Positions 43,619 through 52,722 of a stretch of DNA of 64,000 bases are shown here, piece after piece; positions within the stretch are counted from its first letter, which is position 1; each line of letters begins with the position of its first letter. This DNA comes from Nocardiopsis_C rhodophaea (GTDB lineage: Bacteria; Actinomycetota; Actinomycetes; Streptosporangiales; Streptosporangiaceae), in assembly GCF_039530945.1 (NCBI RefSeq), contig NZ_BAAAPC010000007.1:124001-188000 (forward strand), given 5' to 3'. The notes under the pieces were generated by a model. It saw nothing but the letters and a program-made list of their open reading frames with translations, was not told the origin of the DNA and searched no databases. Both the position numbers and the translations under genes were made by a program.

Positions 43619-46198
43619 GTGAGCCTGACCGTCCCCGACATCAACCCCGACGCCGGGACCATCGCCGCCGCACTCGCCTACGCCGAGTGCGGTTGGTACG
43701 TGCTCCCCGTCGACCCCGGCACCAAGCATCCGGGCAGCGTGGTCGGCAAGGGGTGGCCAGCAAAAAGCAGCCGCGACCCTGAGGTGATCGCGGATTGGTT
43801 CCTCCTTGACGGTCACGCCCTGGCGCTGCACGTCGGCCGCTCCGGCGGAATCGTCTTCGACGTCGACCGGCCCGACGCCGCGCCGCAGGCGCTCACTGAC
43901 GCTGCCAAACAGCACGTGGCGCCCTTTCAATCCACGCGGGAAGACGCCCCTGGCCGCGGGCACTACGTGTTCGCCGCACCCCCCGGGCGCACCCTCGGCA
44001 ATGGCGCCGGGCGACTCGGCCGCGACTGGGGCGAGGTACGCGGGCGTAACGGCATCATCATCGTCGAACCGTCGGTGCACGCGAAGGCGTCTGAGGGCGG
44101 CCGGTACGCCTGGACACGGACCGGCCCGGTCCCCACACTGCCCGACCAGGTCGCCGAGCTACTGCCCGACGCCACCGAGTCGGCCGACGCCGCCACCGAC
44201 ACCGAAGTCGCCCGATTCCTCGACGCCCACACCAGCGCCGAACGCCCCGGCCTCTTGCGGGCCCTGGTCAGCCGGTTCACAGCCGATATCGCTGCCGGAC
44301 GCTCGCGCCACGAGTCCATGCTGCTGCCATGCGTCAACGCCATGCGGGAAGCACGCGCGGGCATGTACCCCGCCATGGACGCGGCCGAGGCATTGCGCGC
44401 CGTGTTCGTCCACACCATGACCCGCCCCCACGACGGTTCCAGCCGCACCCTCACCCCCGCGGCCGCCGAGACCGAGTACGCCGGAATCCTCGCATGGGCT
44501 ATCGGGCAAGCCACCGACGCCACCCCCGACGAGCTCGACGCCGTCGCGCAGGGCGCCGACGAGCGCGCCCCCGACCCCGCCACCGCGATCAGCGACCTCA
44601 TCCCCCCGCCCACCAGCAACGGCACCGGGGCCGAGGGCACGCTCGCCACCGTCCACCCCCTCACCCCCGACCAGCACGCCGACGCCGAGGAGGCCCGGCG
44701 CCTCGCCCACGAGCGGCGTGTGGCCGAGGAGGTCGAGCGGCTAGAGGTGCGCGAGGAGGCGCGGCGCCGTGTGCGCGCCCGCCAACGCCCCACCGACGCG
44801 CCCCACCTCGTCGCCCTCGACGAGTTCCTATCCGTCGACGACCCGCCCCAGCGCTACCGCCTCCACGACCTATGGCCGCTCGGCGGACGGGTCATGCTCG
44901 CCGCCCAGTTCAAAGCGGGTAAGACCACGCTCGTCGGCAACCTCCTGCGCAGCCTCACCGACGGAGACGCGTTCCTCGGCCGGTTCGGCGTCGAGCCGCT
45001 CGCCGACGGCCGCCGCGTCGTGGTCATCGACGACGAGCTCGACGAGCGCATGATCCGCGCATGGCTACGCGACCAGAACATCACCCGTACCGGCCGGGCC
45101 GCCGTCCTGTCCCTGCGCGGCAAACTCGCAAGCTTCGACATCCTCGACCCGCACACGCGCTCTCGGTGGGCTGACGCTCTGCGCGACGCTGGGGCCGAGG
45201 TCGTCGTCCTCGACTGCCTCGCCCCCCTCCTCGACGCCCTCGGCCTGTCCGAAGACAAAGAAGCCGGACAGCTCCTCGTCGCATTCGACGAACTCCTCGA
45301 CGAAGCAGGCGTATCCGAGGCTGTCGTCGTTCACCACATGGGCCATTCGGGAGAACGCACCCGCGGAGCAAGCCGACTCCGCGACTGGCCTGATGTCGAA
45401 TGGCGCCTTGTGCGCGAGAAAGGCGACGACGGGGAAACCGACCCAGCCGCACCCCGGTATTTCTCCGCCTACGGGCGCGACGTCGAAATACCGGAATCCG
45501 CGCTCACCTTCGATCCGGAAAATAGGCGTCTCACCCTGTCCGGCGGATCACGCGCCGGGGTGCGCCTACGCGGCGCCCGGGAGGCCATTGTGGAGCTTCT
45601 GACCGCCCGGCCGGGGCTGTCCGGACGCGCCATCGAGGTCGAGCTAGCCGACGAGTTCAAGCAGAAGGACATCCGTTCCGCGCTCAAGGGCGCCGTGTCC
45701 GAGGGGCAGATCCACACCGCCCCAGGGCCGCGGCGCTCCACTCTCCACAGCGTCAACCAACATTGGCCTAACGAGACACATGGTGTTCTACCTGCGAAAA
45801 CTCAGTGCGTCAGTGCGTCAGGCGAAATTGGTCTAGAACAGAGTTCGGCAAATCCAGTGCGTCACACACCTAACGCACTGAAACCCCAGGTCACACAACC
45901 AGTGCGTCAGTGCGTCACTAGTGCGTCAACACAGTCGGAGGCGAGTGCGTCAGTGCGTCCCCCTAAAGGGGGGACGCACACTGACGCACTGACCCGCCCC
46001 GACCCTCGACCAGCCGACGCACCGAACCCGGAACCGGCGCCCCTCGGCCACGCCAACCGTGCCGACCGGATCGTCGTCATCGACGGCCGGATCCTCACGC
46101 TGGACGGCGCGATCCTCACCCGCCACGGCGACGAACTCGTCGACACCACCACCGGCGAGGTACGCGGCCATGTGTCGGATCTACCGGAGGGCGCCTAA
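43619..46198 (+). CDS. Primase-polymerase/helicase replication protein
   Basis: This 859-residue protein has an N-terminal bifunctional primase/polymerase (prim-pol) domain: AALAYAECGWYVLPV, catalytic FDVD near residue 80, GRGHYVFAAPPG near 118 and IIIVEPSVH near 143. A RepA/RecA-like ATPase domain follows (Walker A QFKAGKTTL near 433, Walker B VVVIDDELDE near 465, then VVLDCLAPLLDAL). Residues of about 729-791 are disordered, and the DNA encoding them is a cluster of repeated AGTGCGTCA boxes. GTG at 43619 has GGGGGAG just upstream. It initiates phage DNA replication. Confidence 0.85.
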   Translation: MSLTVPDINPDAGTIAAALAYAECGWYVLPVDPGTKHPGSVVGKGWPAKSSRDPEVIADWFLLDGHALALHVGRSGGIVFDVDRPDAAPQALTDAAKQHVAPFQSTREDAPGRGHYVFAAPPGRTLGNGAGRLGRDWGEVRGRNGIIIVEPSVHAKASEGGRYAWTRTGPVPTLPDQVAELLPDATESADAATDTEVARFLDAHTSAERPGLLRALVSRFTADIAAGRSRHESMLLPCVNAMREARAGMYPAMDAAEALRAVFVHTMTRPHDGSSRTLTPAAAETEYAGILAWAIGQATDATPDELDAVAQGADERAPDPATAISDLIPPPTSNGTGAEGTLATVHPLTPDQHADAEEARRLAHERRVAEEVERLEVREEARRRVRARQRPTDAPHLVALDEFLSVDDPPQRYRLHDLWPLGGRVMLAAQFKAGKTTLVGNLLRSLTDGDAFLGRFGVEPLADGRRVVVIDDELDERMIRAWLRDQNITRTGRAAVLSLRGKLASFDILDPHTRSRWADALRDAGAEVVVLDCLAPLLDALGLSEDKEAGQLLVAFDELLDEAGVSEAVVVHHMGHSGERTRGASRLRDWPDVEWRLVREKGDDGETDPAAPRYFSAYGRDVEIPESALTFDPENRRLTLSGGSRAGVRLRGAREAIVELLTARPGLSGRAIEVELADEFKQKDIRSALKGAVSEGQIHTAPGPRRSTLHSVNQHWPNETHGVLPAKTQCVSASGEIGLEQSSANPVRHTPNALKPQVTQPVRQCVTSASTQSEASASVRPPKGGTHTDALTRPDPRPADAPNPEPAPLGHANRADRIVVIDGRILTLDGAILTRHGDELVDTTTGEVRGHVSDLPEGA
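45803..45991. repeat. AGTGCGTCA iteron cluster and hairpin (candidate replication origin)
   Basis: Copies of CAGTGCGTCA or one-mismatch variants start at 45803, 45811, 45855, 45900, 45908, 45919, 45943 and 45951 on the plus strand. Inverted copies lie at 45871 and 45982. An 11-bp hairpin (45953-45979) ends the cluster. The repeats are read in more than one phase, so the conservation is of DNA rather than protein. Iterons inside an initiator gene are a known origin layout, as in phage lambda O. Confidence 0.6.
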
Positions 46199-46576
46199 AT
46201 GCAGCAGTGGCTAAAAGAGCGCCGTGAAGCAGCCGCCCGCGCCGCACAACTCCGCATCTGCCGCAAATGCAAGGAGCCCGTGCTGGTCGGAGTCGACGCC
46301 GATATGTGCGCGCTCACCGTGCAAATCGACCCCACCCCAATCACTGAAGTCGGTGAAGCTGTGGCGCTTATGGAGGGGCGCGGCACCTATGACCTACTCG
46401 CCGGAAAAGGACGCCGAGAAATCCACCACCGCGCCGAATGGAATATTCGAGCCGCTCGTCGCGGACCGGTGTTCGCCGCCCACCGGTGCCACCGCCCGAT
46501 GACCGACCACCTCGACACCACCCACACCCACCGGCCCGCCAACCCCGGGACGGACACCGACACCCCGCCGTACTGA
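46199..46576 (+). CDS. Small phage zinc-binding protein
   Basis: This 125-residue protein has CRKCKEPV near residue 21 and a later H-x-C pair (AAHRCHRP), a candidate zinc site. An Arg-rich helix comes first, and the tail is Thr/Pro/His-rich. The start overlaps the primase stop. Similar small Cys/His proteins follow replication genes in many actinophages, but none has a known function that I can assign. Confidence 0.6.
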   Translation: MQQWLKERREAAARAAQLRICRKCKEPVLVGVDADMCALTVQIDPTPITEVGEAVALMEGRGTYDLLAGKGRREIHHRAEWNIRAARRGPVFAAHRCHRPMTDHLDTTHTHRPANPGTDTDTPPY

Positions 46577-46591
46577 GACAAGGAGACTCCG

Positions 46592-47269
46592 ATGACCGCA
46601 GAAATCACCGCCCTTGAACACCCCGAGTTCGGGACCGTCCGCCACGTGCTCATCGACGGCGAGCCATGGTTCGTCCTGGCCGACGTGTGCCGGGTGCTGG
46701 AAATCAGCAACCCGCGTCAAGCCGCTACCTATGTGGACGAAGACGAAAAGCAGCAGGTAGCGGGGGACGTCATTAGTAATGACGCCTACCTGACCAGCGG
46801 AAACGTCTGGACCGTCAACGAGTCCGGGCTCTACTCCCTGATCCTGCGCAGCCGCAAGCCCCACGCCAGGGCGTTCAAAAAGTGGGTGACCTCCGAAGTC
46901 TTGCCCTCGATCCGCAAGACCGGCGCCTACGCCCGCTCCAAGTCCGCCCTTGAACTCCTGCGCGACGAGGTCGACCTGGCGATCGCTCACGAGCGCCGCA
47001 TGGCGGCGATCGAGACCCGCCAGGACCATGTCGAGGCGCGCGTGGATGCCTTGGAGGAGGGCCACGGGTGGACGAGCGCTCTCGGCTACGCAAAGCGCAA
47101 CGGGCATGCCACCGAAGCGGCCTACTTGCGGCGTGTGGGCGCGTGTGCGTCCGCGCTCCTGCGCAGCCGCGGCGAGCATCCCGTCAAGGTGCACTCGGCC
47201 GTCTATGGCGAGATCAACACCTACCCCGACGACGTCCTCCGCGAAGCGTTCATCCAAGTGCCGCGGTGA
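46592..47269 (+). CDS. BRO-family phage antirepressor
   Basis: The first 110 residues of this 225-residue protein are a Bro-N domain (VRHVLIDGEPWFVLADVCRVLEISNPRQ, then GLYSLILRSRKPHARAFKKWVTSEVLPSIRKTG). An alpha-helical linker and a C-terminal domain with GYAKRNGHATEAAYLRRVG follow. Bro-N proteins bind DNA and in phages usually relieve repression. AGGAG lies nine bases before the ATG. Confidence 0.85.
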   Translation: MTAEITALEHPEFGTVRHVLIDGEPWFVLADVCRVLEISNPRQAATYVDEDEKQQVAGDVISNDAYLTSGNVWTVNESGLYSLILRSRKPHARAFKKWVTSEVLPSIRKTGAYARSKSALELLRDEVDLAIAHERRMAAIETRQDHVEARVDALEEGHGWTSALGYAKRNGHATEAAYLRRVGACASALLRSRGEHPVKVHSAVYGEINTYPDDVLREAFIQVPR

Positions 47270-47373
47270 CCCCCGTGCACGGCACCGACTCGACCATCTC
47301 GCCGACCGACCACCGCTGTGGCGGTGGCCGGTCGCTGCGCCGCCCCGCGCGCGTTGGGCGGCAGACCCTGTAG
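47266..47373 (+). CDS. Possible 35-residue peptide
   Basis: A GTG that overlaps the antirepressor stop opens a 35-codon frame ending with TAG, 12 bases before the methylase gene. It has an ordinary GC-rich composition and no homology that I recognise. Only the tight packing argues for translation. Confidence 0.25.
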   Translation: MTPVHGTDSTISPTDHRCGGGRSLRRPARVGRQTL

Positions 47374-47385
47374 AGGAGACCCCTG

Positions 47386-48129
47386 ATGATCGTGGAGGGC
47401 GACGTGCTCGCCGTACTGCCCACGCTCGACACCGGCATTGTCGACGCGGTGATCTGTGACCCGCCGTACAACTCCGGCGGCCGGACCGCGGCCGAGCGGC
47501 GCCGCGGGTCGAGCCGGGACAAGTACACCACCGGCCGCCGCGGCGACCTCCGCAACGAGTTGCCGGAGTTCCCGGGCGACAACCGCGACCAACGCAGCTG
47601 GGGCTACTGGTGTTCGCTGTGGCTGTCCGAGTGTCTACGCCTCACGGTGCCGGGCGGGTCGCTGCTGGTGGCGTGTGACTGGCGCCAGCTGCCCGCCGCG
47701 TCGGATGCCGTCCAGGCGGCCGGGTGGGTGTGGTCGGGGGTGGTGACGTGGGTCAAGCCGCGCCACCGGTCGCGGCCGACACGCGGGGGGTTTTGGCGGC
47801 AGACCGAGTACTACCTATGGGGCACGGCCGGGCCGGTGCGCACGGATCACGAGGTGTACCTGCCCGGGGTGGTCGAAGCTACCGCCCCGGCCGCCACCGA
47901 GCGGCAGCACCCCACGGAGAAACCGCTGGAGCTTATGCGGGAACTCGTCCGTGTGGCGCCGCCGGGCGGCACGGTGTTGGACCCGTTCGCCGGATCCGGG
48001 TCCACCGGCGTCGCCGCCGTGGCCGAGGGGCGCCGGTTCGTCGGCGTCGAGCTGTCCGCCCACTACGCCGAGGTGGCCCGGACCCGGCTCGCCGCTGTCC
48101 AGCCCGCCCTCGACGCCCAGGAGGCATAA
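47386..48129 (+). CDS. DNA N-4/N-6 methyltransferase
   Basis: This 247-residue beta-class DNA methylase has the catalytic motif DPPYNS near residue 25 before the SAM-binding FAGSGSTG near residue 200. HPTEKPLELMRELV lies just before the latter. The proline-rich DPPY form allows either adenine-N6 or cytosine-N4 methylation. A matching restriction enzyme is not present, so it is likely an orphan phage methylase that protects phage DNA or marks it for regulation. The target site is unknown. GAGGAG precedes the ATG. Confidence 0.9.
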   Translation: MIVEGDVLAVLPTLDTGIVDAVICDPPYNSGGRTAAERRRGSSRDKYTTGRRGDLRNELPEFPGDNRDQRSWGYWCSLWLSECLRLTVPGGSLLVACDWRQLPAASDAVQAAGWVWSGVVTWVKPRHRSRPTRGGFWRQTEYYLWGTAGPVRTDHEVYLPGVVEATAPAATERQHPTEKPLELMRELVRVAPPGGTVLDPFAGSGSTGVAAVAEGRRFVGVELSAHYAEVARTRLAAVQPALDAQEA

Positions 48130-48132
48130 CCC

Positions 48133-48930
48133 ATGACCACGGGGGGAACCTGCCGCGTACCCGAGTGCGACACGCTCGTCGCCGACGCGCACGTGTGCGC
48201 CCAGTGCGCGCACCGGCTCACGATCGCGCTCGACGACGTCGCCGACCTTGCCGACGAGCTCGACGTCTCGCTATCGCGCCAGTCGCGCCGTGGTGGCCGG
48301 GTCGGCGCCCGATCCGCCGAGGTCCCGCTCCCGTTCGACGTGGGCGCGTCGATCGTCCGGGCCGCGCTCGTCGAGACGCTCGCGACGTGGGCGCGTGTCC
48401 TGTCGGGGGACGTGCTCGCCGACCTGCCGGGCATCGACACCCCAGCGTCGGCCGCGGCGTGGCTGGCCGAGCGGGTCGAGGAGATCCGCCACCACGTGGA
48501 CGGCGGGCACCTGGTCGACGAGGTGATCGCCGCCGTTGAGGGCGCCCGCGACGAGGTGCACGGGCCGCGCTCCGGCGCGTCGATACTGGCCGGGCAGTGC
48601 CCGCGGTGCGGTCAGCCGGTCTACGCCCGACAGGGCGCGCCCACGGCGCGGTGTCGCCGGGAGGGGTGCGCGGGGGGGGTGGACGTCGAGGCGTGGCGCG
48701 CCGACGCGCTCGCCGCCCTGGCCGACGCGGTGCTGCCCGCGGCCGACGTGGTGCGGGCGCTGGCCGCGGTCGGCCACCCTGTCGAGGCGGGGACGCTCCG
48801 GTCGTGGGTGGCGCGCGGCCACCTGGCGACGGCCGACCACCAGGGGGCGGGGGGTCGGGCACGGTACCGGGTGGCCGACGCGCTCACCCTCGCCCGCACC
48901 CGTCGACACCAGGGGAAAATCGCCTCGTGA
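48133..48930 (+). CDS. Phage zinc-ribbon/helix-turn-helix protein
   Basis: The 265-residue protein has two cysteine clusters: CRVPECDTLVADAHVCAQC at the start, and CPRCGQPVYARQGAPTARCRREGC near residue 157. A C-terminal helix-turn-helix resembling MerR-type domains (VVRALAAVGHPVEAGTLRSWVARGHL) follows. This arrangement is common just before terminase genes in actinophages. It may regulate the early-to-late transition, which fits its place before the double hairpin near 49,000; that role is inferred. Confidence 0.65.
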   Translation: MTTGGTCRVPECDTLVADAHVCAQCAHRLTIALDDVADLADELDVSLSRQSRRGGRVGARSAEVPLPFDVGASIVRAALVETLATWARVLSGDVLADLPGIDTPASAAAWLAERVEEIRHHVDGGHLVDEVIAAVEGARDEVHGPRSGASILAGQCPRCGQPVYARQGAPTARCRREGCAGGVDVEAWRADALAALADAVLPAADVVRALAAVGHPVEAGTLRSWVARGHLATADHQGAGGRARYRVADALTLARTRRHQGKIAS

Positions 48931-48953
48931 CCAGGTCACTTGCTGTTTTTCGA

Positions 48954-48990
48954 ACACGTGTGCAACACTCGGATGCAGCACCACACGTGT
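48954..48990. promoter_or_regulatory. Twin ACACGTGT palindromes
   Basis: Two identical 8-base palindromes (48954-48961 and 48983-48990), 29 bases apart, stand between the early genes and the double hairpin. They may be a binding site for a phage regulator; no protein can be named. Confidence 0.35.
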
Positions 48991-49004
48991 ACCCAGACCA
49001 CAGG

Positions 49005-49068
49005 AGCCCGGCGCCGCGCCGGGCTTTCTCGTGTCTGCCCTCCGGCGACGGGGGCGGAGGGCAGACAC
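49005..49068 (+). terminator. Double hairpin between early and late genes
   Basis: A 9-bp stem followed by TTTC (49005-49028) is directly followed by a second 14-bp perfect stem (49031-49068). The first is a typical terminator. The pair separates the early operon from the terminase genes. Confidence 0.75.
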
Positions 49069-49104
49069 ACCACACTCCCGGCTGGTGGGACTCGGCGAAC
49101 GGGG

Positions 49105-49674
49105 GTGGCCACGGTGGCGCAACCCAACCGCCGCGACGACCCGCGCATCCGCAAGCGGGTGCGTAAGCTGCACGCCCAGGGCGCGTCCCGGAACGCGATC
49201 GCGCGCGACGTCGGCGTCGCTAAGGCCACGGTGAGCGCGATCGCGCAAGACCTCGGGTTGAGTTTCGACCGGTCCGGTACGCGCGCCGCTACCGAAGCCG
49301 CGCAGGTCGACCACGCGGCCCGCCGCGCCCGGCTCGTGACCCGTTTTTACGACCAGGCCGAGCGGATCATGGACCGGCTCGACCGCGACGAGCACGAGCT
49401 CGCCGATGTGTCAGCCGGAAAACTCATCCGCTACACGGTGCGCGACCTGCCCCCGCACGACGTCAAAGCCCTTGTGCACTCGGCAGGGCACGCGACCGAC
49501 AAGGCGATCCGGCTAGAGGCCGTCGACGCCCACGACGGCGCCGAGGAGGCCGCGTCCATGCTCGCCCGACTCGCCGCCGGAGTCCGCACAGCGTGGCAGA
49601 CCGGGGAGGGTAGCGCCGGTGCTCGACGACCTCCCGATGAGCCGGAGACAGGTGGAGTCGGTCGCGACGAGTGA
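49105..49674 (+). CDS. terS: Terminase small subunit
   Basis: This 189-residue protein begins with a helix-turn-helix (RVRKLHAQGASRNAIARDVGVAKATVSAIAQDLGLSFDRSG). A long charged helical region follows (ERIMDRLDRDEHELADVSAGKLI), as in DNA-recognition subunits of phage terminases. It directly precedes and overlaps the large subunit gene. The start may be GTG at 49105 or at 49114. Its site on phage DNA (cos or pac) is not known. Confidence 0.75.
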   Translation: MATVAQPNRRDDPRIRKRVRKLHAQGASRNAIARDVGVAKATVSAIAQDLGLSFDRSGTRAATEAAQVDHAARRARLVTRFYDQAERIMDRLDRDEHELADVSAGKLIRYTVRDLPPHDVKALVHSAGHATDKAIRLEAVDAHDGAEEAASMLARLAAGVRTAWQTGEGSAGARRPPDEPETGGVGRDE

Positions 49675-50890
49675 CGGCGCGGTCAACATCTGGGACGGCA
49701 GCATCCGGAGCGGGAAGACGATCGCTAGCCTGCTGCGTTGGCTGATGTTCGTCGCCACCGCGCCCCGCGGGGGCGAACTGGTCATGATCGGCCGCACACG
49801 CGAGAGCATCGCCCGCAACTTGTTCGGGCCGTTGCAGGATCCCGCCTTGTTCGGCCCGGTGGCTGCCCACGTGCACTACACCAGCGGGGCGCCGACGGCG
49901 ACCATCCTGGGGCGCCGCGTACACGTCATCGGCGCCAGCGACGCCAAAGCCGAGCGGGTCATCCGGGGGATGACGGTCGCCGGGGCGTACGTCGACGAGA
50001 TCACCGTCGTGCCAGAGGAGTTCTTTACGCAGTTGCTCGGCCGCATGTCGGTCGACGGGTCGCGCCTGTTCGGCAGCACCAACCCCGATTCGCCGTCGCA
50101 CTGGCTCAAACTCAAGTTCTTGGACAAACTGTCAGCCTTGCCGCATTGGCGGTACTGGCACTTCACCATGGAAGACAACCCGGCACTCTCACGGCAGTAC
50201 ATCGACCAGAAGCGCACCGAGTTCACCGGGCTCTGGTACCGGCGGTTCATCTCCGGCGAGTGGGTCGCGGCCGAGGGCGCGATCTACTCCATGTGGCGCC
50301 CCGCTAGGCACGTCGTTCCGTGGGCATCCCTGCCGCCCATGCGTCGCCTGCTGGCGGCCGGGGTCGACTACGGCACCACCAACGCCACCGCCGCCGTCCT
50401 ACTCGGCCTTTCCGAGGGTGGGCGCCTCTACCTCGTCGACGAATGGCGCCACGACCCCCGCACCGGCGCCCCACGCCTCACCGACGGGCAGCTGTCCGGC
50501 CGTCTACGGTCGTGGCTCGACGAGCCCCACCTACCCGCACAGCCCGAGATGCGGCCAGAGTGGGTCGCCGTCGACCCGTCGGCCGCGAGTATGCGGCTCC
50601 AGCTCTACCGCGACGGCATCACCGCCGCTGCCGCTGACAACGACGTCGGGCGCGGCATCTCGCTCGTCGCCACGCTATTGGCCGAGCGGCGCCTCCTCGT
50701 CGCCGACCGGTGCCGAGGGTGGATCTCCGAGGTATCCGGCTACAGCTGGGACCCGGACGCCACCGAGAAAGGCGACGACCGCCCGCTGAAGGTGGCCGAC
50801 CACAGCCTCGACGCTGGCCGGTACGCAGTGGCCACCACCGAGGCGCTATGGCGCCCCCACCTGCTCGACCCCGTCGGCCTAGCTGCTTAG
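49619..50890 (+). CDS. terL: Terminase large subunit (PBSX type)
   Basis: This 423-residue packaging motor has an N-terminal ATPase with Walker A G27-SIRSGKT, Walker B GAYVDEIT near residue 124 and coupling motif FGSTNPDSPSHWL. The C-terminal RNase H-like nuclease opens with AGVDYGTTNATAAVLLGL near residue 245. The pattern matches the XtmB/PBSX terminase group. Its start lies inside the small-subunit gene. Confidence 0.92.
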   Translation: MLDDLPMSRRQVESVATSDGAVNIWDGSIRSGKTIASLLRWLMFVATAPRGGELVMIGRTRESIARNLFGPLQDPALFGPVAAHVHYTSGAPTATILGRRVHVIGASDAKAERVIRGMTVAGAYVDEITVVPEEFFTQLLGRMSVDGSRLFGSTNPDSPSHWLKLKFLDKLSALPHWRYWHFTMEDNPALSRQYIDQKRTEFTGLWYRRFISGEWVAAEGAIYSMWRPARHVVPWASLPPMRRLLAAGVDYGTTNATAAVLLGLSEGGRLYLVDEWRHDPRTGAPRLTDGQLSGRLRSWLDEPHLPAQPEMRPEWVAVDPSAASMRLQLYRDGITAAAADNDVGRGISLVATLLAERRLLVADRCRGWISEVSGYSWDPDATEKGDDRPLKVADHSLDAGRYAVATTEALWRPHLLDPVGLAA

Positions 50891-50899
50891 GAGACTGCA

Positions 50900-51130
50900 A
50901 TGCATGACATGCCGCGCCGATTCCGCCTCGCTCGCGACGTCGACGTCACCGGGGTGAGCGGAACGGGAGTGGTCGCCCTCGGCGTGCAGTGGCCGGACGG
51001 GACAGTCGTCGTCCGCTGGCTGTCCGAACGTCCCTCGACCGTGTGTTGGAACAGCCTCGACGACGCGATCGGTATCCACGGCCACCATGGCGCCACGCGT
51101 GTCGAGTGGCTCGACGACGAACGGGGGTGA
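50900..51130 (+). CDS. Small phage protein between terminase and portal
   Basis: This 76-residue protein (FRLARDVDVTGVSGTGVVALGVQWPDGTVVVRWL, then WNSLDDAIGIHGHHGATRVEWLDD) looks like a single small beta-rich domain. Such proteins stand at this position in many actinophages without known function. AGGAG lies six bases before the ATG, and the stop is shared with the portal start. Confidence 0.7.
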   Translation: MHDMPRRFRLARDVDVTGVSGTGVVALGVQWPDGTVVVRWLSERPSTVCWNSLDDAIGIHGHHGATRVEWLDDERG

Positions 51131-52701
51131 CCCCCGTGCCCCTTCCCACTGGCAATGTGGCGTGGCCGCCGGAGGACACCCGCCGCCCCCGCGAACTCTA
51201 CGAAACGTGGGGCGCCTGGTATACCGGTGATCCCGACGAGCTCGCCGCCGTGTATGGCGGTGGCATAGGCGCGGGGCGAGGGTTCTATGAGGACCCGCAC
51301 CGCGGCGTCATCGGGCGCGCCATCACCCGTGTGGCCCGCTGGTTCTGGGGTCAGGCGCCGACGCCGGGGCAGGCGCCGACGCGGCTACACGTGCCGCTAG
51401 CAAGCGATATCGCCGAAGCCAGTGCGCAACTGCTGTTCGAGGAACTCCCGGCGATCACCGTCGACCAGGCTCAGGACCGGCTTGACGCGATCGTCGACGA
51501 GGCCGGGCTCCACGCCACCCTCTTGGAGGGGGCGGAGATCTGTGCCGCCTACGGCGGGGTGTACCTGCGCGTGTCGTGGGATACCGAGGTGGCCGGGGTA
51601 CCGCTGGTCGACGCGATCACCCCCGACACCGCCGCCCCCGAATGGCGGCGCGGCATGTTGTCCGCGGTCACGTTCTGGCGCGTGGTCGCCGACGACCACG
51701 GCCGCATCTGGCGCCACTTGGAGCGCCACGAACCCGGCCGTGTACTGCACGGGCTCTATGAGGGGGCGCGGGACCGGCTCGGCCGCCCCGTGCCGCTGGC
51801 CGACCACCCCGACACCGCCGGTCTTGCCAAGCAGGTCGACGCCGACGGCGCCATCCCCACCGGCCACGAGCGGCTCGCCGTGGTCTACGTGCCCAACATC
51901 CGTCCGAACCGGTCGCTTCGCGGGTCGCCGTTGGGGCGCGCCGACATTGCCGGAGTCGAGCCGCTGATGGACCAACTCGACGAGGTGTGGTCGTCGTGGG
52001 GTCGGGAGCACCGGCTCGCCGTCGCCCGCGCGATCGTCCCCCGCTACCTGCTCCAAGACCTCGGAGCCGGGGCGGGCGCCCGCTTCGACGAGCTGCGTGA
52101 GTTTTTTACTGGCGTTGATATCCCGCCGACCACCGACGCGACAACCAGTCAGCTAGTGCAGATGATGCAGCCGGATATCCGCGTCGAGGAGCACGCGCGC
52201 ACGTGTGAGGCTCTGGCCACGCAGGTGATCCGCGGTGCGGGGTACTCCGCGTCGACGTTCGGGGAGGACGGCGGGCAGGCGGTCACCGCTACCGAGGTGC
52301 GCGCCCGGCAGCGTCGCACGTATCAGACCAGGGCGCGGAAAATTGGCTACTGGCGGCCCCAGCTGGTGAGCCTCGTCGAGGCGCTACTGGCCGTAGACGC
52401 CAGCGTGTTCCCCGGCGCGGGCGCGGTGGCCGAGCGGCCGGTCGTCGAGTGGCCCGACGACGTCGCCCCCGACCCCGAGGCCCTGTCCCGAACCCTGGTG
52501 AGCATCGCTACAGCCGAGGCCGCGTCGGTGCGCACCCGCGTGAGGATGCTGCATCCGGATTGGGACGAGGCGGCGGTCGCAGAGGAGGTCGAGCGGATCC
52601 GCGCCGACCGGGTCGGCGAGGCGGACCCGTGGGCATCCGGCGCCGAGCTGGCCGGGAACCTCCTCGACGACCGCGACCAGGGCGACCGCGTCGAGGACTG
52701 A
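51127..52701 (+). CDS. Portal protein (SPP1 gp6-like)
   Basis: This 524-residue protein has the phage portal pattern of the SPP1 gp6 family. RLHVPLASDIAEASAQLLFEELP lies near residue 80, and EGAEICAAYGGVYLRVSWD near 135. The wing and stem region contains RSLRGSPLGRADIAGVEPLMDQLDEVWSSW. It forms the dodecameric ring through which DNA enters the head. GTG at 51127 overlaps the previous stop and lies inside the palindrome ACGGGGGTGACCCCCGT. Confidence 0.9.
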   Translation: MTPVPLPTGNVAWPPEDTRRPRELYETWGAWYTGDPDELAAVYGGGIGAGRGFYEDPHRGVIGRAITRVARWFWGQAPTPGQAPTRLHVPLASDIAEASAQLLFEELPAITVDQAQDRLDAIVDEAGLHATLLEGAEICAAYGGVYLRVSWDTEVAGVPLVDAITPDTAAPEWRRGMLSAVTFWRVVADDHGRIWRHLERHEPGRVLHGLYEGARDRLGRPVPLADHPDTAGLAKQVDADGAIPTGHERLAVVYVPNIRPNRSLRGSPLGRADIAGVEPLMDQLDEVWSSWGREHRLAVARAIVPRYLLQDLGAGAGARFDELREFFTGVDIPPTTDATTSQLVQMMQPDIRVEEHARTCEALATQVIRGAGYSASTFGEDGGQAVTATEVRARQRRTYQTRARKIGYWRPQLVSLVEALLAVDASVFPGAGAVAERPVVEWPDDVAPDPEALSRTLVSIATAEAASVRTRVRMLHPDWDEAAVAEEVERIRADRVGEADPWASGAELAGNLLDDRDQGDRVED

Positions 52702-52722
52702 CCCGAGGGGGTGCGCACCCCT

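Noticed and set aside
45803..45991. Amino acid repeat domain in the primase
   Set aside because: The boxes fall in different reading phases and give no regular peptide repeat, so a DNA-level signal is more likely.
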